DNA from: JAZDHV01 sp043810355
Lineage (GTDB): Archaea; Nanobdellota; Nanobdellia; Woesearchaeales; JAGVYU01
DNA length: 64,000 bases
Assembly (NCBI GenBank): GCA_043810355.1
Contig: JBDROB010000075.1
Location: 1-64,000, forward strand
Reading direction: 5' to 3'
In this document: positions 30,783-40,593 of the stretch, in pieces
Position numbering within the stretch: position 1 is the first letter of the stretch
Layout: each line of letters opens with the position of its first letter
Made by a program: the position numbers and the translations under genes
The notes under the pieces: generated by a model
Database searches by the model: none
Seen by the model: the letters and a program-made list of their open reading frames with translations, nothing else
Told to the model about the DNA's origin: nothing

Positions 30783-31679
30783 TTACTTCTTCAGCATATC
30801 TGCAAGCAATCCAAACAGCCATATCTGAAGTCCTACTATTATGAATAATACCATTAATATTGACACATATGGATGCCCAACCTTTCCTGCTTCGATAAAT
30901 TTGACAACAAGCCAGATTCCTAGCAATACCCCTACAAATATCATGAACATCCCGATTGTCCCAAATATTTTCAATGGCTCATAATCCCTTATGATCCTTA
31001 TTATATTCAGCCATGCTTTTGCCGCATACTCAAACGGATTGCTGATTAACCTGCTTTTTGTGCCTCCTCCTCTTTTTGCAAAATTTACAGGTATCTCTTT
31101 GATTGCAAACTTTTCTTTTGCACTTCGTATGATCTGTTCTTGAGTATATGTATGTGTTGAAGTTATCTTGACCTTTTCAACAATATCTCTTGTAAATGCC
31201 CTAAATCCTGTCTGCCCATCTGTTATATTCAGTCTTGTTATGTTTGAGATTACTTTTGAAAATGCTTTATTACCTATTCTTTTGATAAGGGGCATGCTCT
31301 CTATTTTCCCCCTAAATCTGCTGCCAAGTACCAGGTCATACCCATTTTCAACCTCTTTGATTAATCTTGGGATGTCTTCTGCATGATATTGTCCGTCTGC
31401 ATCAGTGTGGATTATGACATCAAAATTCATTTTTAGGCATTCCTTCATCTCTGTCCTAAATGTTTCTGCTAGTCCATAATTTCTTTGATGAGATACAACA
31501 ACAGCTCCTTTTTGTTCTGCAATGAATTTTGTATTATCATTGCTGCCATCATTGACAACTAATATCTTGTATTGATAGTCAGTTTGGTCCATAACTTTCT
31601 TGATATTGTCAATGACCGGGCCTATTGTTTTCTCTTCATTATATGCAGGTATTGAGATAATAACTCTAGTTACTTTCAT
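30783..31679 (-). CDS. GT2 glycosyltransferase, dolichyl-phosphate mannose synthase type with two C-terminal helices
   Basis: The 298-residue protein has the GT-A motifs IPAYNEEKTIGPVI, VVNDGSNDNT and HTDADGQYHAEDIP (DxD-like) and the acceptor-side GQTGFRAF. The last ~65 residues form two membrane helices, as in DPMS/GtrB-type enzymes that charge polyprenyl phosphate. It would supply a lipid-linked monosaccharide to the GT-C proteins of this locus. Confidence 0.9.
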   Translation of the reverse strand: MKVTRVIISIPAYNEEKTIGPVIDNIKKVMDQTDYQYKILVVNDGSNDNTKFIAEQKGAVVVSHQRNYGLAETFRTEMKECLKMNFDVIIHTDADGQYHAEDIPRLIKEVENGYDLVLGSRFRGKIESMPLIKRIGNKAFSKVISNITRLNITDGQTGFRAFTRDIVEKVKITSTHTYTQEQIIRSAKEKFAIKEIPVNFAKRGGGTKSRLISNPFEYAAKAWLNIIRIIRDYEPLKIFGTIGMFMIFVGVLLGIWLVVKFIEAGKVGHPYVSILMVLFIIVGLQIWLFGLLADMLKK

Positions 31680-31786
31680 AATATTTAAGAATATTATTGG
31701 CTTTAAAAACCTTATTAAACTTAAGAATATAATGTCCTATTTATTATACATAAATATTTAAATAAAAGATTTCTTCTATTTCCATT

Positions 31787-33625
31787 ATGTCATTTGTAAC
31801 AATCATATTATTCTTCATCTACATATATGGCTTAGGTTTCTCTATAACCTATTTTTTAAAGAACTCTGAAAATTTCTGGGAAAGGAATATTATGAGATTA
31901 GGAATTGGATTAGGGGCATTCCCATTACTAGGTGTCCTGATCAACCTTCTCAGAATACCATTGGATTGGAAAGTATTCCTTGGAATAAGTATTATACTTC
32001 CAATTGCTTTATACTTGTGGAAAAGGAAAAATCCTGATTTCAGCTCTGCTTTCAAGATTTCAAAATCAAATATTTATATTCTTCTTGCTTTGATCATCTT
32101 CATAATCCATCTTGTTGTCTTTGTCCAAGGCTCATATGCTTATCCTTTTCATGAGGATGATGACTCTTGGGAGCATGCAAGGTCAATAAAATATGTTGCT
32201 GAGACAAAGACTGCTTTTGAGCCAAAAGACAATAATATTTTTCATTATATTGATTCTTACCCTCCTGGATATGATATTCTGATGGGTATGTTTGTCCAGA
32301 CTAGTGGTTCAGTCTATTGGACTATGAAATTTATGAATTCTTTGATTATTTCCTTAGGAATCCTTTTCTTCTATTTCTTTGCAAAAATATTCACTAAATC
32401 AAGAAAAAAAGCATTGTATGCCACAATTGTGTTAGCCCTTATTCCTTCATTCCTAACACATTTCATTTGGGCTTATGGAATGGCTATTATCATGATTTTT
32501 CCATTATTTTATTGTCTTGAGATGATAAATTATGATAAAAAATGGATGTATCCATCTGCAATAGTTTTTGCAGGGATGTCTGTGACACAGCCTACCTCAA
32601 CATTAAAGATTGGATTGATGTATATCATATATTGGATTATCAAGGTCTGGAGAAAGCATCCAAGTGCAAAAAAGATACTTGTTGCAGGAATTTTGGCTGT
32701 GATCCTTTCAACAGCATTTTGGTGGGGTCCTATGTTTATAAAACATGGTTGGCCTGATATTTTACATTATGGACTTGATGTGAATCAGACTGGAAGAGAT
32801 CCTTCAATCCTGAAGATTCAGGGTAGTGATGATCGTATCTTTCCGCCATCTGATTTCTTTTTTGCTAAAAAGACCAATATGATCAATGCTCCAAGGGGTT
32901 GGGGAATTGCTATATCATTGATTCTTATCTTGTCTTTGATATACATAGGATTTAGAAGAAGATCATTGTTAAAAGAGGTAAATTTGTGGCTTCTGATAAC
33001 AGTTGTCTGGTTTTTTTACATGCTTATCGGCTTGGAAAGCTATGCTCTTCCTGTCCAGATGATAGCCTTTAGATACTGGGCTTTGCTGGCAATCCCAGTT
33101 GCCTTGCTCACAGCTGAAGGGATTTTCCTTATTATCTCATTGCTGAAAGGATTTAAGATACCTCCTATTGCAACATTGATAGTCTTAATTTTGCTGATAT
33201 TTGCAACTGCTGGCTATCATAAATATATTCATAATACTTCACCTAATTGGCCTGCAGGAACTGGTTGGTCTTCTCCTGATGAACTCCAAGGTTATCTCAA
33301 TCTAAGAGACCTTCCTTCTGGAACAAAAATATTTACATTGACTCCTGCTGGAGATGCTTGGCTTACTGGCTATGATATGTACACTTGCGGTTGGTGCAAG
33401 GATGAGTTGGATTTCAAATCCTCTGCAGTCAACAAGTCTCCTGAAGAAATCTACAATTTCATAAAGCCAAAGGGCTATGAGTATTTTATCCTAGACACAA
33501 TTACAGCTGGTTATTATGGTGCTGACCAGACTAAAATTTTGATAGAAAAAACCCTGAACTCAACTAATTTCATACCTCAGCAAAAATTCTCCACAAATGG
33601 CATGATTTTGTTTAAATTGTCTTAA
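31787..33625 (+). CDS. GT-C type polytopic membrane glycosyltransferase
   Basis: The 612-residue protein has roughly twelve hydrophobic helices and a soluble C-terminal domain. After the third helix come HEDDDSWEHARSIKYV and SYPPGYDILMGMF, the acidic first-loop pattern used by GT-C enzymes for lipid-phosphate sugar donors. The signature WWDYG of oligosaccharyltransferase AglB is absent. It probably adds one sugar outside the cell to a lipid-linked glycan or protein. Confidence 0.8.
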   Translation: MSFVTIILFFIYIYGLGFSITYFLKNSENFWERNIMRLGIGLGAFPLLGVLINLLRIPLDWKVFLGISIILPIALYLWKRKNPDFSSAFKISKSNIYILLALIIFIIHLVVFVQGSYAYPFHEDDDSWEHARSIKYVAETKTAFEPKDNNIFHYIDSYPPGYDILMGMFVQTSGSVYWTMKFMNSLIISLGILFFYFFAKIFTKSRKKALYATIVLALIPSFLTHFIWAYGMAIIMIFPLFYCLEMINYDKKWMYPSAIVFAGMSVTQPTSTLKIGLMYIIYWIIKVWRKHPSAKKILVAGILAVILSTAFWWGPMFIKHGWPDILHYGLDVNQTGRDPSILKIQGSDDRIFPPSDFFFAKKTNMINAPRGWGIAISLILILSLIYIGFRRRSLLKEVNLWLLITVVWFFYMLIGLESYALPVQMIAFRYWALLAIPVALLTAEGIFLIISLLKGFKIPPIATLIVLILLIFATAGYHKYIHNTSPNWPAGTGWSSPDELQGYLNLRDLPSGTKIFTLTPAGDAWLTGYDMYTCGWCKDELDFKSSAVNKSPEEIYNFIKPKGYEYFILDTITAGYYGADQTKILIEKTLNSTNFIPQQKFSTNGMILFKLS

Positions 33626-34311
33626 TCAACAAACCTATACTTGATCAGATAAAAGAATGCCTTTATCCCGTCTCTCCATGTTATCTTCTTTCCTTCCTTG
33701 AAATCCCTGCAGTGATAGCTTATCGGAACTTCAACAATCTTGATCCTTTTCTTCAGGACTTTTGCAGTCACTTCTGGCTCAAAATCAAAGCGCTTTGCCC
33801 TTAGCCGTATATTTTTTATCACTTCAGCCTTAAAAACCTTGTAGCATGTCTCCATATCAGTGATCCTTCCTCCAAAAAGCAGATTTGTAATTGCAGTCAA
33901 TCCTAGATTGCCGATATAATGTATCCTGTATTTTGGCACTTTCTTGAGGTTGATAAACCTTGATCCATATACAACAGATGCTTTTCCGCTTAATATTGGT
34001 TCTAATAATTGTGGATATTCATTGATGTCATATTCTAGGTCAGCATCCTGTATCATTATGATTTCTCCAGTTGCATTTTTTATCCCAGTCCTGATTGCAG
34101 CTCCTTTCCCTTTGTTCTTCTCATGGAATATTATTTTTATCTGTTTGTCATTGATAAGATGAAGTATCTTCCTTGTTCCATCTCTGCTTCCGTCATCAAC
34201 TATTATTATCTCTTTGGATATATTGCCTATTTTCACATTTTTGACTCTCTTGATTACCTCAACTAAAGTCTTCTCTTCATTATAGGTTGGAATTATTATG
34301 CTTAATTTCAT
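33622..34311 (-). CDS. GT2 glycosyltransferase (short dolichyl-phosphate sugar synthase type)
   Basis: A 229-residue GT-A enzyme: IPTYNEEKTLVEVI, IVDDGSRDGTRKIL, IQDADLEYDINEYPQL and ITDMETCYKVFK. The C-terminus (FKEGKKITWRDGIKAFFYLIKYRF) follows family habit and has no clear membrane segments. It overlaps the convergent GT-C gene by 4 nt. Likely product is a polyprenyl-phosphate sugar. Confidence 0.9.
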   Translation of the reverse strand: MKLSIIIPTYNEEKTLVEVIKRVKNVKIGNISKEIIIVDDGSRDGTRKILHLINDKQIKIIFHEKNKGKGAAIRTGIKNATGEIIMIQDADLEYDINEYPQLLEPILSGKASVVYGSRFINLKKVPKYRIHYIGNLGLTAITNLLFGGRITDMETCYKVFKAEVIKNIRLRAKRFDFEPEVTAKVLKKRIKIVEVPISYHCRDFKEGKKITWRDGIKAFFYLIKYRFVD

Positions 34312-34324
34312 TTTTCTCTCAAGA

Positions 34325-35839
34325 TTATGTTACACACACTGCTTTTTCTTCTTCTCCCTCAAACACTCTGTCTGCTTCTTGCTTGTTACCTGGCTTGAAG
34401 AATGAGAACAATGCATTCACTCCACTTAATAATATTTTTATGTCATCTACTGACCTTATTTTAGCAATCTTTCTTATCACATAGCCAGGCCTAAAATAAA
34501 ATTTCTTGTACATTAGTTTATAGAGATCTTTGATATCATCTGCACTTAAAGTCTCTAATCTCATCACAGGCTTTGCTAGTGTATAGTCATCCCAGTCATA
34601 TGTCAATATCAGGTCTTTATTCTTTGCCCATTCAAACATTGCTGTGCCTGGAAATGGTGTTGTTATGTTCACAATGAGTAAATCTGGATTCAGTTTATTC
34701 ACAAACTTCACATTCTTCATGATTATCTCTTTATTGTCTCCTGGATTTCCTACCATGAACGCTAGCCTTGATTCAATCCCTGCTTTTTTTGTCCATTTGT
34801 TTGCATTCAAGACCTGTTCAACATTTGTTTTTTTGTTGATGTTCCTCAGCACATTCTCATCAATATTCTCAACACCATACATTATCTGGTGGCATCCTGC
34901 TTTTTTCATCTTCTGCAGCATCTCAAAATCAACATAATCCACTCTGGCAAAACATGTCCATGAGATATCAACTTTATTCTCAAGCAACATATCGCATAGT
35001 TTTATGACATTCTGCCTGTTTACAGTGAATGTGTCATCATAGAATTGTATTTGTTTTACTCCATAATTCTTTATCAGGTATTGTATCTCTTCAAAAATCT
35101 TTTCAGCAGACTTGAAAAACATCAATGTTCCTAATGTTTTTGAGCAGAATGTGCATCTTCCTGGGCATCCTCTTGATGTCATCATGCTCATTGCAGGCAA
35201 TTTCTTATAGCTTCCTTTTGCAGGCTGATATTTTAAGACTGGAAGCAGGTCATATGCAGGCATTGGCATTTCATCCAGGTTCATGATTCTTTTTCTTGGT
35301 TTTGTTCTGACAGAAAATATTTTTCCATCTTTTTTTCTCTTAAACATGATTCCATTTATCTCTTCAAGTTTTTTATTTTTTAAAATCTCAGAAAGTGTTA
35401 TCTCTCCTTCTCCTATGACTGCTATATCTATATTTTTGTTCTTAATGACCTCATCTGTTAAGAATGTTGCATGCACTCCTCCTACAACAACTTTTGCCTT
35501 TGGAAAGAATTCCTTGCATATTTCAGCCAGTTTATACACTTTTTTTATATTGCAGGTAAGTGTAGTTAAACCAATAACCCTAATATCTGAAAATCTGCTA
35601 ACAAATTCTTTGATAAAAAGAGGTCTAAAGCTTTCAACAGAAGGTGCATATATGTCACAGTCTAATATCTGGATTGAGAATCCTTGTGATCTGATAAACC
35701 CAGCAAGATCTGCTAATCCAAGTGGTGGAAAGTTTGAATTGACCTCTTTCCATATGTTTTCCTCTTCCTTGTACCAGCTTGGAGGAGCTATCAGAAGGCA
35801 ATCCAGTTTCTCCTTGCTTTTTTCTTCCTTTTCCATCAT
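34325..35839 (-). CDS. B12-binding radical SAM protein
   Basis: The 504-residue protein opens with a cobalamin-binding Rossmann domain (PLGLADLAGFIRSQGFSI, VVGGVHATFLT, VIGEGE) and continues with a radical SAM domain whose cluster motif is SRGCPGRCTFCSK (CxxxCxxC). QIQFYDDTFTVN and FMVGNPGDNKE are typical of the Elp3/MiaB-like barrel. Such enzymes methylate or rearrange unactivated carbons. Its place between GT2 and GT39-like genes suggests it modifies a lipid carrier or sugar, which is inference. Confidence 0.9.
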   Translation of the reverse strand: MMEKEEKSKEKLDCLLIAPPSWYKEEENIWKEVNSNFPPLGLADLAGFIRSQGFSIQILDCDIYAPSVESFRPLFIKEFVSRFSDIRVIGLTTLTCNIKKVYKLAEICKEFFPKAKVVVGGVHATFLTDEVIKNKNIDIAVIGEGEITLSEILKNKKLEEINGIMFKRKKDGKIFSVRTKPRKRIMNLDEMPMPAYDLLPVLKYQPAKGSYKKLPAMSMMTSRGCPGRCTFCSKTLGTLMFFKSAEKIFEEIQYLIKNYGVKQIQFYDDTFTVNRQNVIKLCDMLLENKVDISWTCFARVDYVDFEMLQKMKKAGCHQIMYGVENIDENVLRNINKKTNVEQVLNANKWTKKAGIESRLAFMVGNPGDNKEIIMKNVKFVNKLNPDLLIVNITTPFPGTAMFEWAKNKDLILTYDWDDYTLAKPVMRLETLSADDIKDLYKLMYKKFYFRPGYVIRKIAKIRSVDDIKILLSGVNALFSFFKPGNKQEADRVFEGEEEKAVCVT

Positions 35840-35849
35840 TTTTAGAAAA

Positions 35850-37370
35850 TCAGACTATTTTATAAATCTTTGTTGCTGTTCTAGTATTCTCATACACTAT
35901 TTCATACTCTGAACTGATATCTTCAGGAAAATCATTTGCTAATAATGATCTCCCAACAATATTTTCTTCATCCTGTACCCATATATATCCTTTTCTCTGC
36001 TCTACTTTATCTATTGACCAAGTAGAATATCTGTCTAAATTATAAGTCAAGCATTGTCTTTGAAAAAAGAATATTGAATCTTTTTCAGTGTTCTCTTTTA
36101 CCCATTGAAAATCATCATCATAATTATTCCATGCTCTAGCTACCATCCCTGCTTTCAAAACCTCTCCTGAAACAAATCCTATTATTAGCAGCATAAGAAT
36201 TCCAGTCACAATATATTTGAATTTAATCTTTCTATAGATCCATACTATCCCAATTGCCCACAATATGCCTAATGCTGGAATCATCGGCAGGATATGCCTT
36301 GAATCAAACTGTCCTATTCTCAATACATAAGCTGCTCCAAGAACAGCGAATGATATTATCCATGCACCGATTATCTGCCATCTTTTATCTTTCAGCTTAG
36401 ATTGCAACAATCCAATAATGATTGGTAAAAAGAAAATTATTGTTCCAATCACCCAGATACCAATCAACACCTTAATATAAGGTATATCAAAGAAAAAGAA
36501 TGAATTGATATCTCCTAATGGAACTCCAAAAAGTGAAAAATACATTTTCATATAAGGATCTACACTTAGAAAATTTGTCACATCTGCTGTATATCCCATT
36601 GCAGGTGCAGTTCCTCTTAAAACACTTTCAAGAAAAGGAAATACAGGATTTTTGAAAAATATCCAATTCCTTACAAACCAGATCCCCCCTATCCCAAGAG
36701 AGATAATCCCAGAAACAACAGCATTTCTCACAAAAACAATCTTATCTTTGTTATTAATACATAGTATTGCTAAAAGAACTGGCACTACAAAAAGCCCATT
36801 ATATTTAGTTAAAATTGCTATTCCTGCAAAAATGCTTGATGCAACTACTTTATTCTTCAGCATCAAATAAATGCTTAATAATACAAAAAATGTCAGTGTA
36901 GCTTCTGTATGTGCCAAAGCGCTGTAATACATATGGATTGGAATGAATGATAAAAACACTAAGGAAAAGAATGCAATTTTCTCATCAAACAGTCTCTTAG
37001 CAATCAAATAGATAAGTATCAAGGAAAGAGAGCCAAATAATGCTGAAACAAGATTCATCCCCAATTCCCCAGCATTAAAGACATCAAACACTTTGTAGAA
37101 TCCTGCTGCAGTGATATGGAATACTGGAGGTGCCCAGAATGGCTGCTTCAGATGTTCTGGATAATAATCCCTTCCAATCTCTTCATTTAATGGAAATTCA
37201 TTTTCTAATGCAATAAACCTAGCTGCACTCAGATGCCAGCATCCATCTCCTGCATTATGAGTCATTAAAGCTAAGCCTACTCTTAGAATAATAGTTATAA
37301 TCAGTATAATCTTCGCATAATTCCAATATTTTCCCTTATCCATTTTATCCCCTTTATCCAACTTATCCAT
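35850..37370 (-). CDS. GT39/ArnT-like membrane glycosyltransferase
   Basis: The 506-residue protein has about eleven membrane helices. The first external loop begins NAGDGCWHLSAARFIA and contains WAPPVFHITAAGFYKVF; YYSALAHTEATLTFFV and RHILPMIPALGILWAIG occur later, as in dolichyl-phosphate-mannose-protein mannosyltransferase and ArnT relatives. It would transfer a sugar from a polyprenyl phosphate donor on the outer face. The N-terminal MDKLDKGDKMDKGKYW repeats a short motif. Confidence 0.85.
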   Translation of the reverse strand: MDKLDKGDKMDKGKYWNYAKIILIITIILRVGLALMTHNAGDGCWHLSAARFIALENEFPLNEEIGRDYYPEHLKQPFWAPPVFHITAAGFYKVFDVFNAGELGMNLVSALFGSLSLILIYLIAKRLFDEKIAFFSLVFLSFIPIHMYYSALAHTEATLTFFVLLSIYLMLKNKVVASSIFAGIAILTKYNGLFVVPVLLAILCINNKDKIVFVRNAVVSGIISLGIGGIWFVRNWIFFKNPVFPFLESVLRGTAPAMGYTADVTNFLSVDPYMKMYFSLFGVPLGDINSFFFFDIPYIKVLIGIWVIGTIIFFLPIIIGLLQSKLKDKRWQIIGAWIISFAVLGAAYVLRIGQFDSRHILPMIPALGILWAIGIVWIYRKIKFKYIVTGILMLLIIGFVSGEVLKAGMVARAWNNYDDDFQWVKENTEKDSIFFFQRQCLTYNLDRYSTWSIDKVEQRKGYIWVQDEENIVGRSLLANDFPEDISSEYEIVYENTRTATKIYKIV

Positions 37371-37465
37371 ATCATTTGGAAATATTTACCTATTTAAAAA
37401 AGCTTTGAGTATTCACTCTCTTGTTTTTCCATTTAAAATCCTTTTTTACATACCAAAAGAATATA

Positions 37466-37473
37466 TTTATAAA
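37466..37473 (+). promoter_or_regulatory. TATA box for the MATE transporter gene
   Basis: ATATTTATAAAAAA lies 23-30 nt before the ATG at 37496, indicating a leaderless transcript and supporting that ATG over the longer upstream frame. Confidence 0.65.
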
Positions 37474-37495
37474 AAAATCTCTTTTGTTTCTTTTT

Positions 37496-38833
37496 ATGAA
37501 AAAGAATCGTGTAGATGAGTTCATAACAAATCCTAAAAAGGCCTTGCTAATCTTAGCTACACCTATTCTGATAGGCATGCTTGTTCAGACTCTTTATAAT
37601 GTTGTTGACACTGCTTTTGTAGGAAGATTAGGTGCAGAATCAATTGCTGCTTTGACCTTTTCTTTCCCATTATTTTTCATATTGATATCATTGACAGTTG
37701 GTGTTGGAGCTGGTATCAACTCTTTGATTGCAAGAAAGCTTGGTGAAAAGAACAAGATTGATGCTGAAAATGCTGCTATGCATGGTTTATTGATCTCAAT
37801 ATTATTATCATTAATAGTGTTCTTATTGGGTTATTTCGCCCTTAACCCTATTTTCAGGCTCTTCGGAGCAGAGGAAAATGTGATAGGATTGGCAGTATCA
37901 TACATGTCAATCATTTTATTTGGTTTTTTCTTTATGTTCCCTGCTTTTACTTTGAATGGCATATTTGTTGCCCAAGGAAATTCAAAGACAGCTATGCAGG
38001 TTCAGATATCTGGTTTGATCCTTAACATTATTCTTGATCCTATCTTTATTTACACATTTAAACTTGGTGTTAGGGGGGCTGCATTTGCAACCATTATCTC
38101 ATTTTTCTTTTCCTTGATCCTTTATTTGTATTTGTTGTCTAGCAGGTCATATCTGAAGATCCATCCTTCTTCTTTCAGATTTTCATCAGATATCATCATC
38201 CAGATTTTGAAGGTTGGGGCTCCTTCAACTATTATGATGTTATTAATGTCTGTATATTCAATTTTTATTAACAGATTTATGGCTCATTTTGGCACTGATT
38301 ATGTTGCTGCTTTAGGTATCTCTTCAAGGCTGGAGTCAGTTGTTGTTATGCCTTTTGTTGCATTCTCTTTGGCATTGTTGACTATTGTTGGCATGTTTTA
38401 TGGTGCAAAAAGGCTTGATCTTGTAAAAGTTGTTCTGTATTATAGTTTAAAGATAGGCATTATCTGGACATTGGTATCAGGTGCAATAATTTTTTCTTTT
38501 CCAAAATTATTCCTGTTGATTTTCACAAATGATCAATTTTTGATAAATATAGGATCTGCTTACCTAAGGATTAATGTTTTCTTGTTTCCTTTCCTTGTTT
38601 TCTCTTTGATGATAAGCAGGGCATTGCAGGGGATGGGTTATGGTCTGCCTGGTTTGCTGATCAATCTTGTCAGGGTAGTCTTCATATCAATCCCAGCAGG
38701 TTTTATCTTTGTCTTTATATTGGATTATAGTTATCTGTCTATTGCTTTGGCTACTGTTTTAGGAGCAATTATATCAGCAATATTTGCATTGATTATGCTA
38801 AATATTGAGTTGAGAAAGAGCACTGCCAGATAA
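37496..38833 (+). CDS. MATE family multidrug/cation efflux protein
   Basis: A 445-residue, twelve-helix transporter. LATPILIGMLVQTLYNVVDTAFVGRLG is the family's helix 1-2 signature, repeated in the second half around VGAPSTIMMLLMSVYSIFINRFMA with the mirrored arrangement. Two homologous halves of ~220 residues are visible. It exports cationic compounds by Na+ or H+ antiport. Its place within the glycan locus may be incidental. Confidence 0.92.
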   Translation: MKKNRVDEFITNPKKALLILATPILIGMLVQTLYNVVDTAFVGRLGAESIAALTFSFPLFFILISLTVGVGAGINSLIARKLGEKNKIDAENAAMHGLLISILLSLIVFLLGYFALNPIFRLFGAEENVIGLAVSYMSIILFGFFFMFPAFTLNGIFVAQGNSKTAMQVQISGLILNIILDPIFIYTFKLGVRGAAFATIISFFFSLILYLYLLSSRSYLKIHPSSFRFSSDIIIQILKVGAPSTIMMLLMSVYSIFINRFMAHFGTDYVAALGISSRLESVVVMPFVAFSLALLTIVGMFYGAKRLDLVKVVLYYSLKIGIIWTLVSGAIIFSFPKLFLLIFTNDQFLINIGSAYLRINVFLFPFLVFSLMISRALQGMGYGLPGLLINLVRVVFISIPAGFIFVFILDYSYLSIALATVLGAIISAIFALIMLNIELRKSTAR

Positions 38834-38910
38834 TATTGAATAATGGGTTAAATTTAAATACTAACTTTTATTCCTAGACTCTATACAGCTTTATAAAGGG
38901 GTTTTTTAAA

Positions 38911-39504
38911 ATGATTCATGAATCAGCAGATGTATCTACAGATGCAAAGATTGGGAATAATACAAAAGTCTGGCACAATGCTCAGATTAGGGAGAATGTT
39001 GTTATTGGTGACAATTGTATTGTTGGTAAAGGGTCTTATGTTGATTTAGATGTCAAGATAGGTTCAAATGTCAAGATCCAGAATTATGCATCTGTTTTCC
39101 ATGGTTCTGTAATAGAAGATGGTGTCTTTATAGGCCCTTATGTTTGCATCACAAATGATAAGAATCCAAGAGCCATAAATAAGGATGGTTCTTTGAAGAC
39201 AGCTTGTGACTGGAATGTCAAAGGTGTTTTAGTCAAAAAAGGCGCTTCATTAGGGGCTTGCTCAGTTATTTTGCCAGGTATCACAATTGGTGAATTTGTT
39301 ATGGTTGGTGCTGGCTCTGTTGTCACAAGGGATGTTCCTGATTTTGCTCTGGTTGTAGGAAATCCTGCAAGGATTATTGGTTTTGTTTGCATGTCTGGTC
39401 ATAAGGTAAAATTTGATTCAAAAAATAATGACAAAGTGAATATGAAATGCCCTGTCTGTCAGGAAACAGTTCAAATAGAAAGAAAGTATTTCATAGAGGA
39501 ATAG
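38911..39504 (+). CDS. wbpD: WbpD/WlbB-like acetyltransferase (UDP-GlcNAc3NA N-acetyltransferase)
   Basis: A 197-residue left-handed beta-helix protein with hexapeptide repeats (IGDNCIVGKGSYV, IGSNVKIQNYASV, IGPYVCITND) and the NDKNPRAINKDG loop of the WbpD/WlbB group. It would acetylate the 3-amino group of UDP-2-acetamido-3-amino-glucuronate. An unusual CxxC pair (KCPVCQE) and a basic end follow residue 180. It starts a tight operon with the WbpE-like aminotransferase (1-nt gap) and WbpB-like dehydrogenase. Confidence 0.88.
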   Translation: MIHESADVSTDAKIGNNTKVWHNAQIRENVVIGDNCIVGKGSYVDLDVKIGSNVKIQNYASVFHGSVIEDGVFIGPYVCITNDKNPRAINKDGSLKTACDWNVKGVLVKKGASLGACSVILPGITIGEFVMVGAGSVVTRDVPDFALVVGNPARIIGFVCMSGHKVKFDSKNNDKVNMKCPVCQETVQIERKYFIEE

Positions 39505-39505
39505 G

Positions 39506-40591
39506 ATGTTATACACAGCAAAGCCAATTATTGAGGATGAGGAAAAGGATGCAGTGCTTGAAGTGCTTGACTCAGGCATGATTGCCCAGGGAAAAAAAGT
39601 GGAATTATTAGAGAATCAGTTTTCTAATTTTATAGGGACTAATTTCACTGTTGCAACTTCAAATGGTACTACTGCTCTCCATTTAGCATTATTAGCTTCA
39701 GGAATAGGTGAAGGAGATGAAGTGATCACAACCCCATTCTCATTTATTTCAACAGTATCTTCAATAATTCATGCAGGTGCCACCCCTGTTTTGGTTGATA
39801 TTGATGAGAATTCTTTCAATATTGATCCTGACCTCATTGAATCTGCTATCACAGAAAAGACTAAGGCAATTCTTGCAGTCCATTTGTATGGTAATCCATG
39901 CAATATGGATAGGATCACTGAGATAGCAAAGCTGCATAATCTAATAATAATTGAAGATGCTTGCCAGGCTCATGGTGCAATGTATAAAAATAGGAAGATT
40001 GGAAGTTTTGGCACTGCCTGTTTCTCTTTATATGCAACTAAAAACATGACCTCAGGCGAAGGAGGTCTTATAACAACCAAAGACTCTCTTATTAATTATT
40101 CATTAAGACTCCTGAGAAATCATGGCCAGGAAGAGCGTTATAAGCATAAGATTATTGGATTTAATTATAGAATGACTGATTTACAGGCAGCTATTGCAAT
40201 AGCACAATTAAATAAAATAGAGGATTTTAATGAATCTAGGATTGAAAATGCAAAGTTTCTCAGTGATAACATATCACACAAAGGAATAGTCACTCCAAAG
40301 GTTGAGCCTAATATCAAGCATGTTTTCCATCAGTACACAATCAGGGTTACTGATGAGTATCCCTTATCAAGGGCTGATCTAATAAAATTGTTTGAAAAAA
40401 ATGGGATTCAGACATCAATATTTTATCCGATTCCTTTATATGAGCAGGATGCTTTAAAAGAGATATTTGGCAATATGTCCCTTCCAGTTGTTGAAAAAGT
40501 ATGTCAAGAAGTGTTGTCATTGCCAATTCATCCTTCTGTTTCAGAAAATGATCTTAAAAATATGGTTAATATCTTGAATAATCCAGAGTAA
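39506..40591 (+). CDS. wbpE: WbpE-like sugar aminotransferase (DegT/DnrJ/EryC1 family)
   Basis: The 361-residue PLP enzyme has MIAQGKKVELLE, SNGTTALHLALLA, IIEDACQAHGA and the PLP lysine in SLYATKNMTSGEGG (~residue 184). It would convert the 3-keto sugar made by the downstream dehydrogenase to the 3-amino sugar, with glutamate as donor. Gene order WbpD-WbpE-WbpB matches bacterial GlcNAc3NAcA synthesis and the archaellin/N-glycan pathway of methanococci. Confidence 0.92.
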   Translation: MLYTAKPIIEDEEKDAVLEVLDSGMIAQGKKVELLENQFSNFIGTNFTVATSNGTTALHLALLASGIGEGDEVITTPFSFISTVSSIIHAGATPVLVDIDENSFNIDPDLIESAITEKTKAILAVHLYGNPCNMDRITEIAKLHNLIIIEDACQAHGAMYKNRKIGSFGTACFSLYATKNMTSGEGGLITTKDSLINYSLRLLRNHGQEERYKHKIIGFNYRMTDLQAAIAIAQLNKIEDFNESRIENAKFLSDNISHKGIVTPKVEPNIKHVFHQYTIRVTDEYPLSRADLIKLFEKNGIQTSIFYPIPLYEQDALKEIFGNMSLPVVEKVCQEVLSLPIHPSVSENDLKNMVNILNNPE

Positions 40592-40593
40592 AG

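Noticed and set aside
31787..33625. AglB oligosaccharyltransferase
   Set aside because: The WWDYG motif and DK/MI-type motif are absent in this and the other GT-C proteins of the window.
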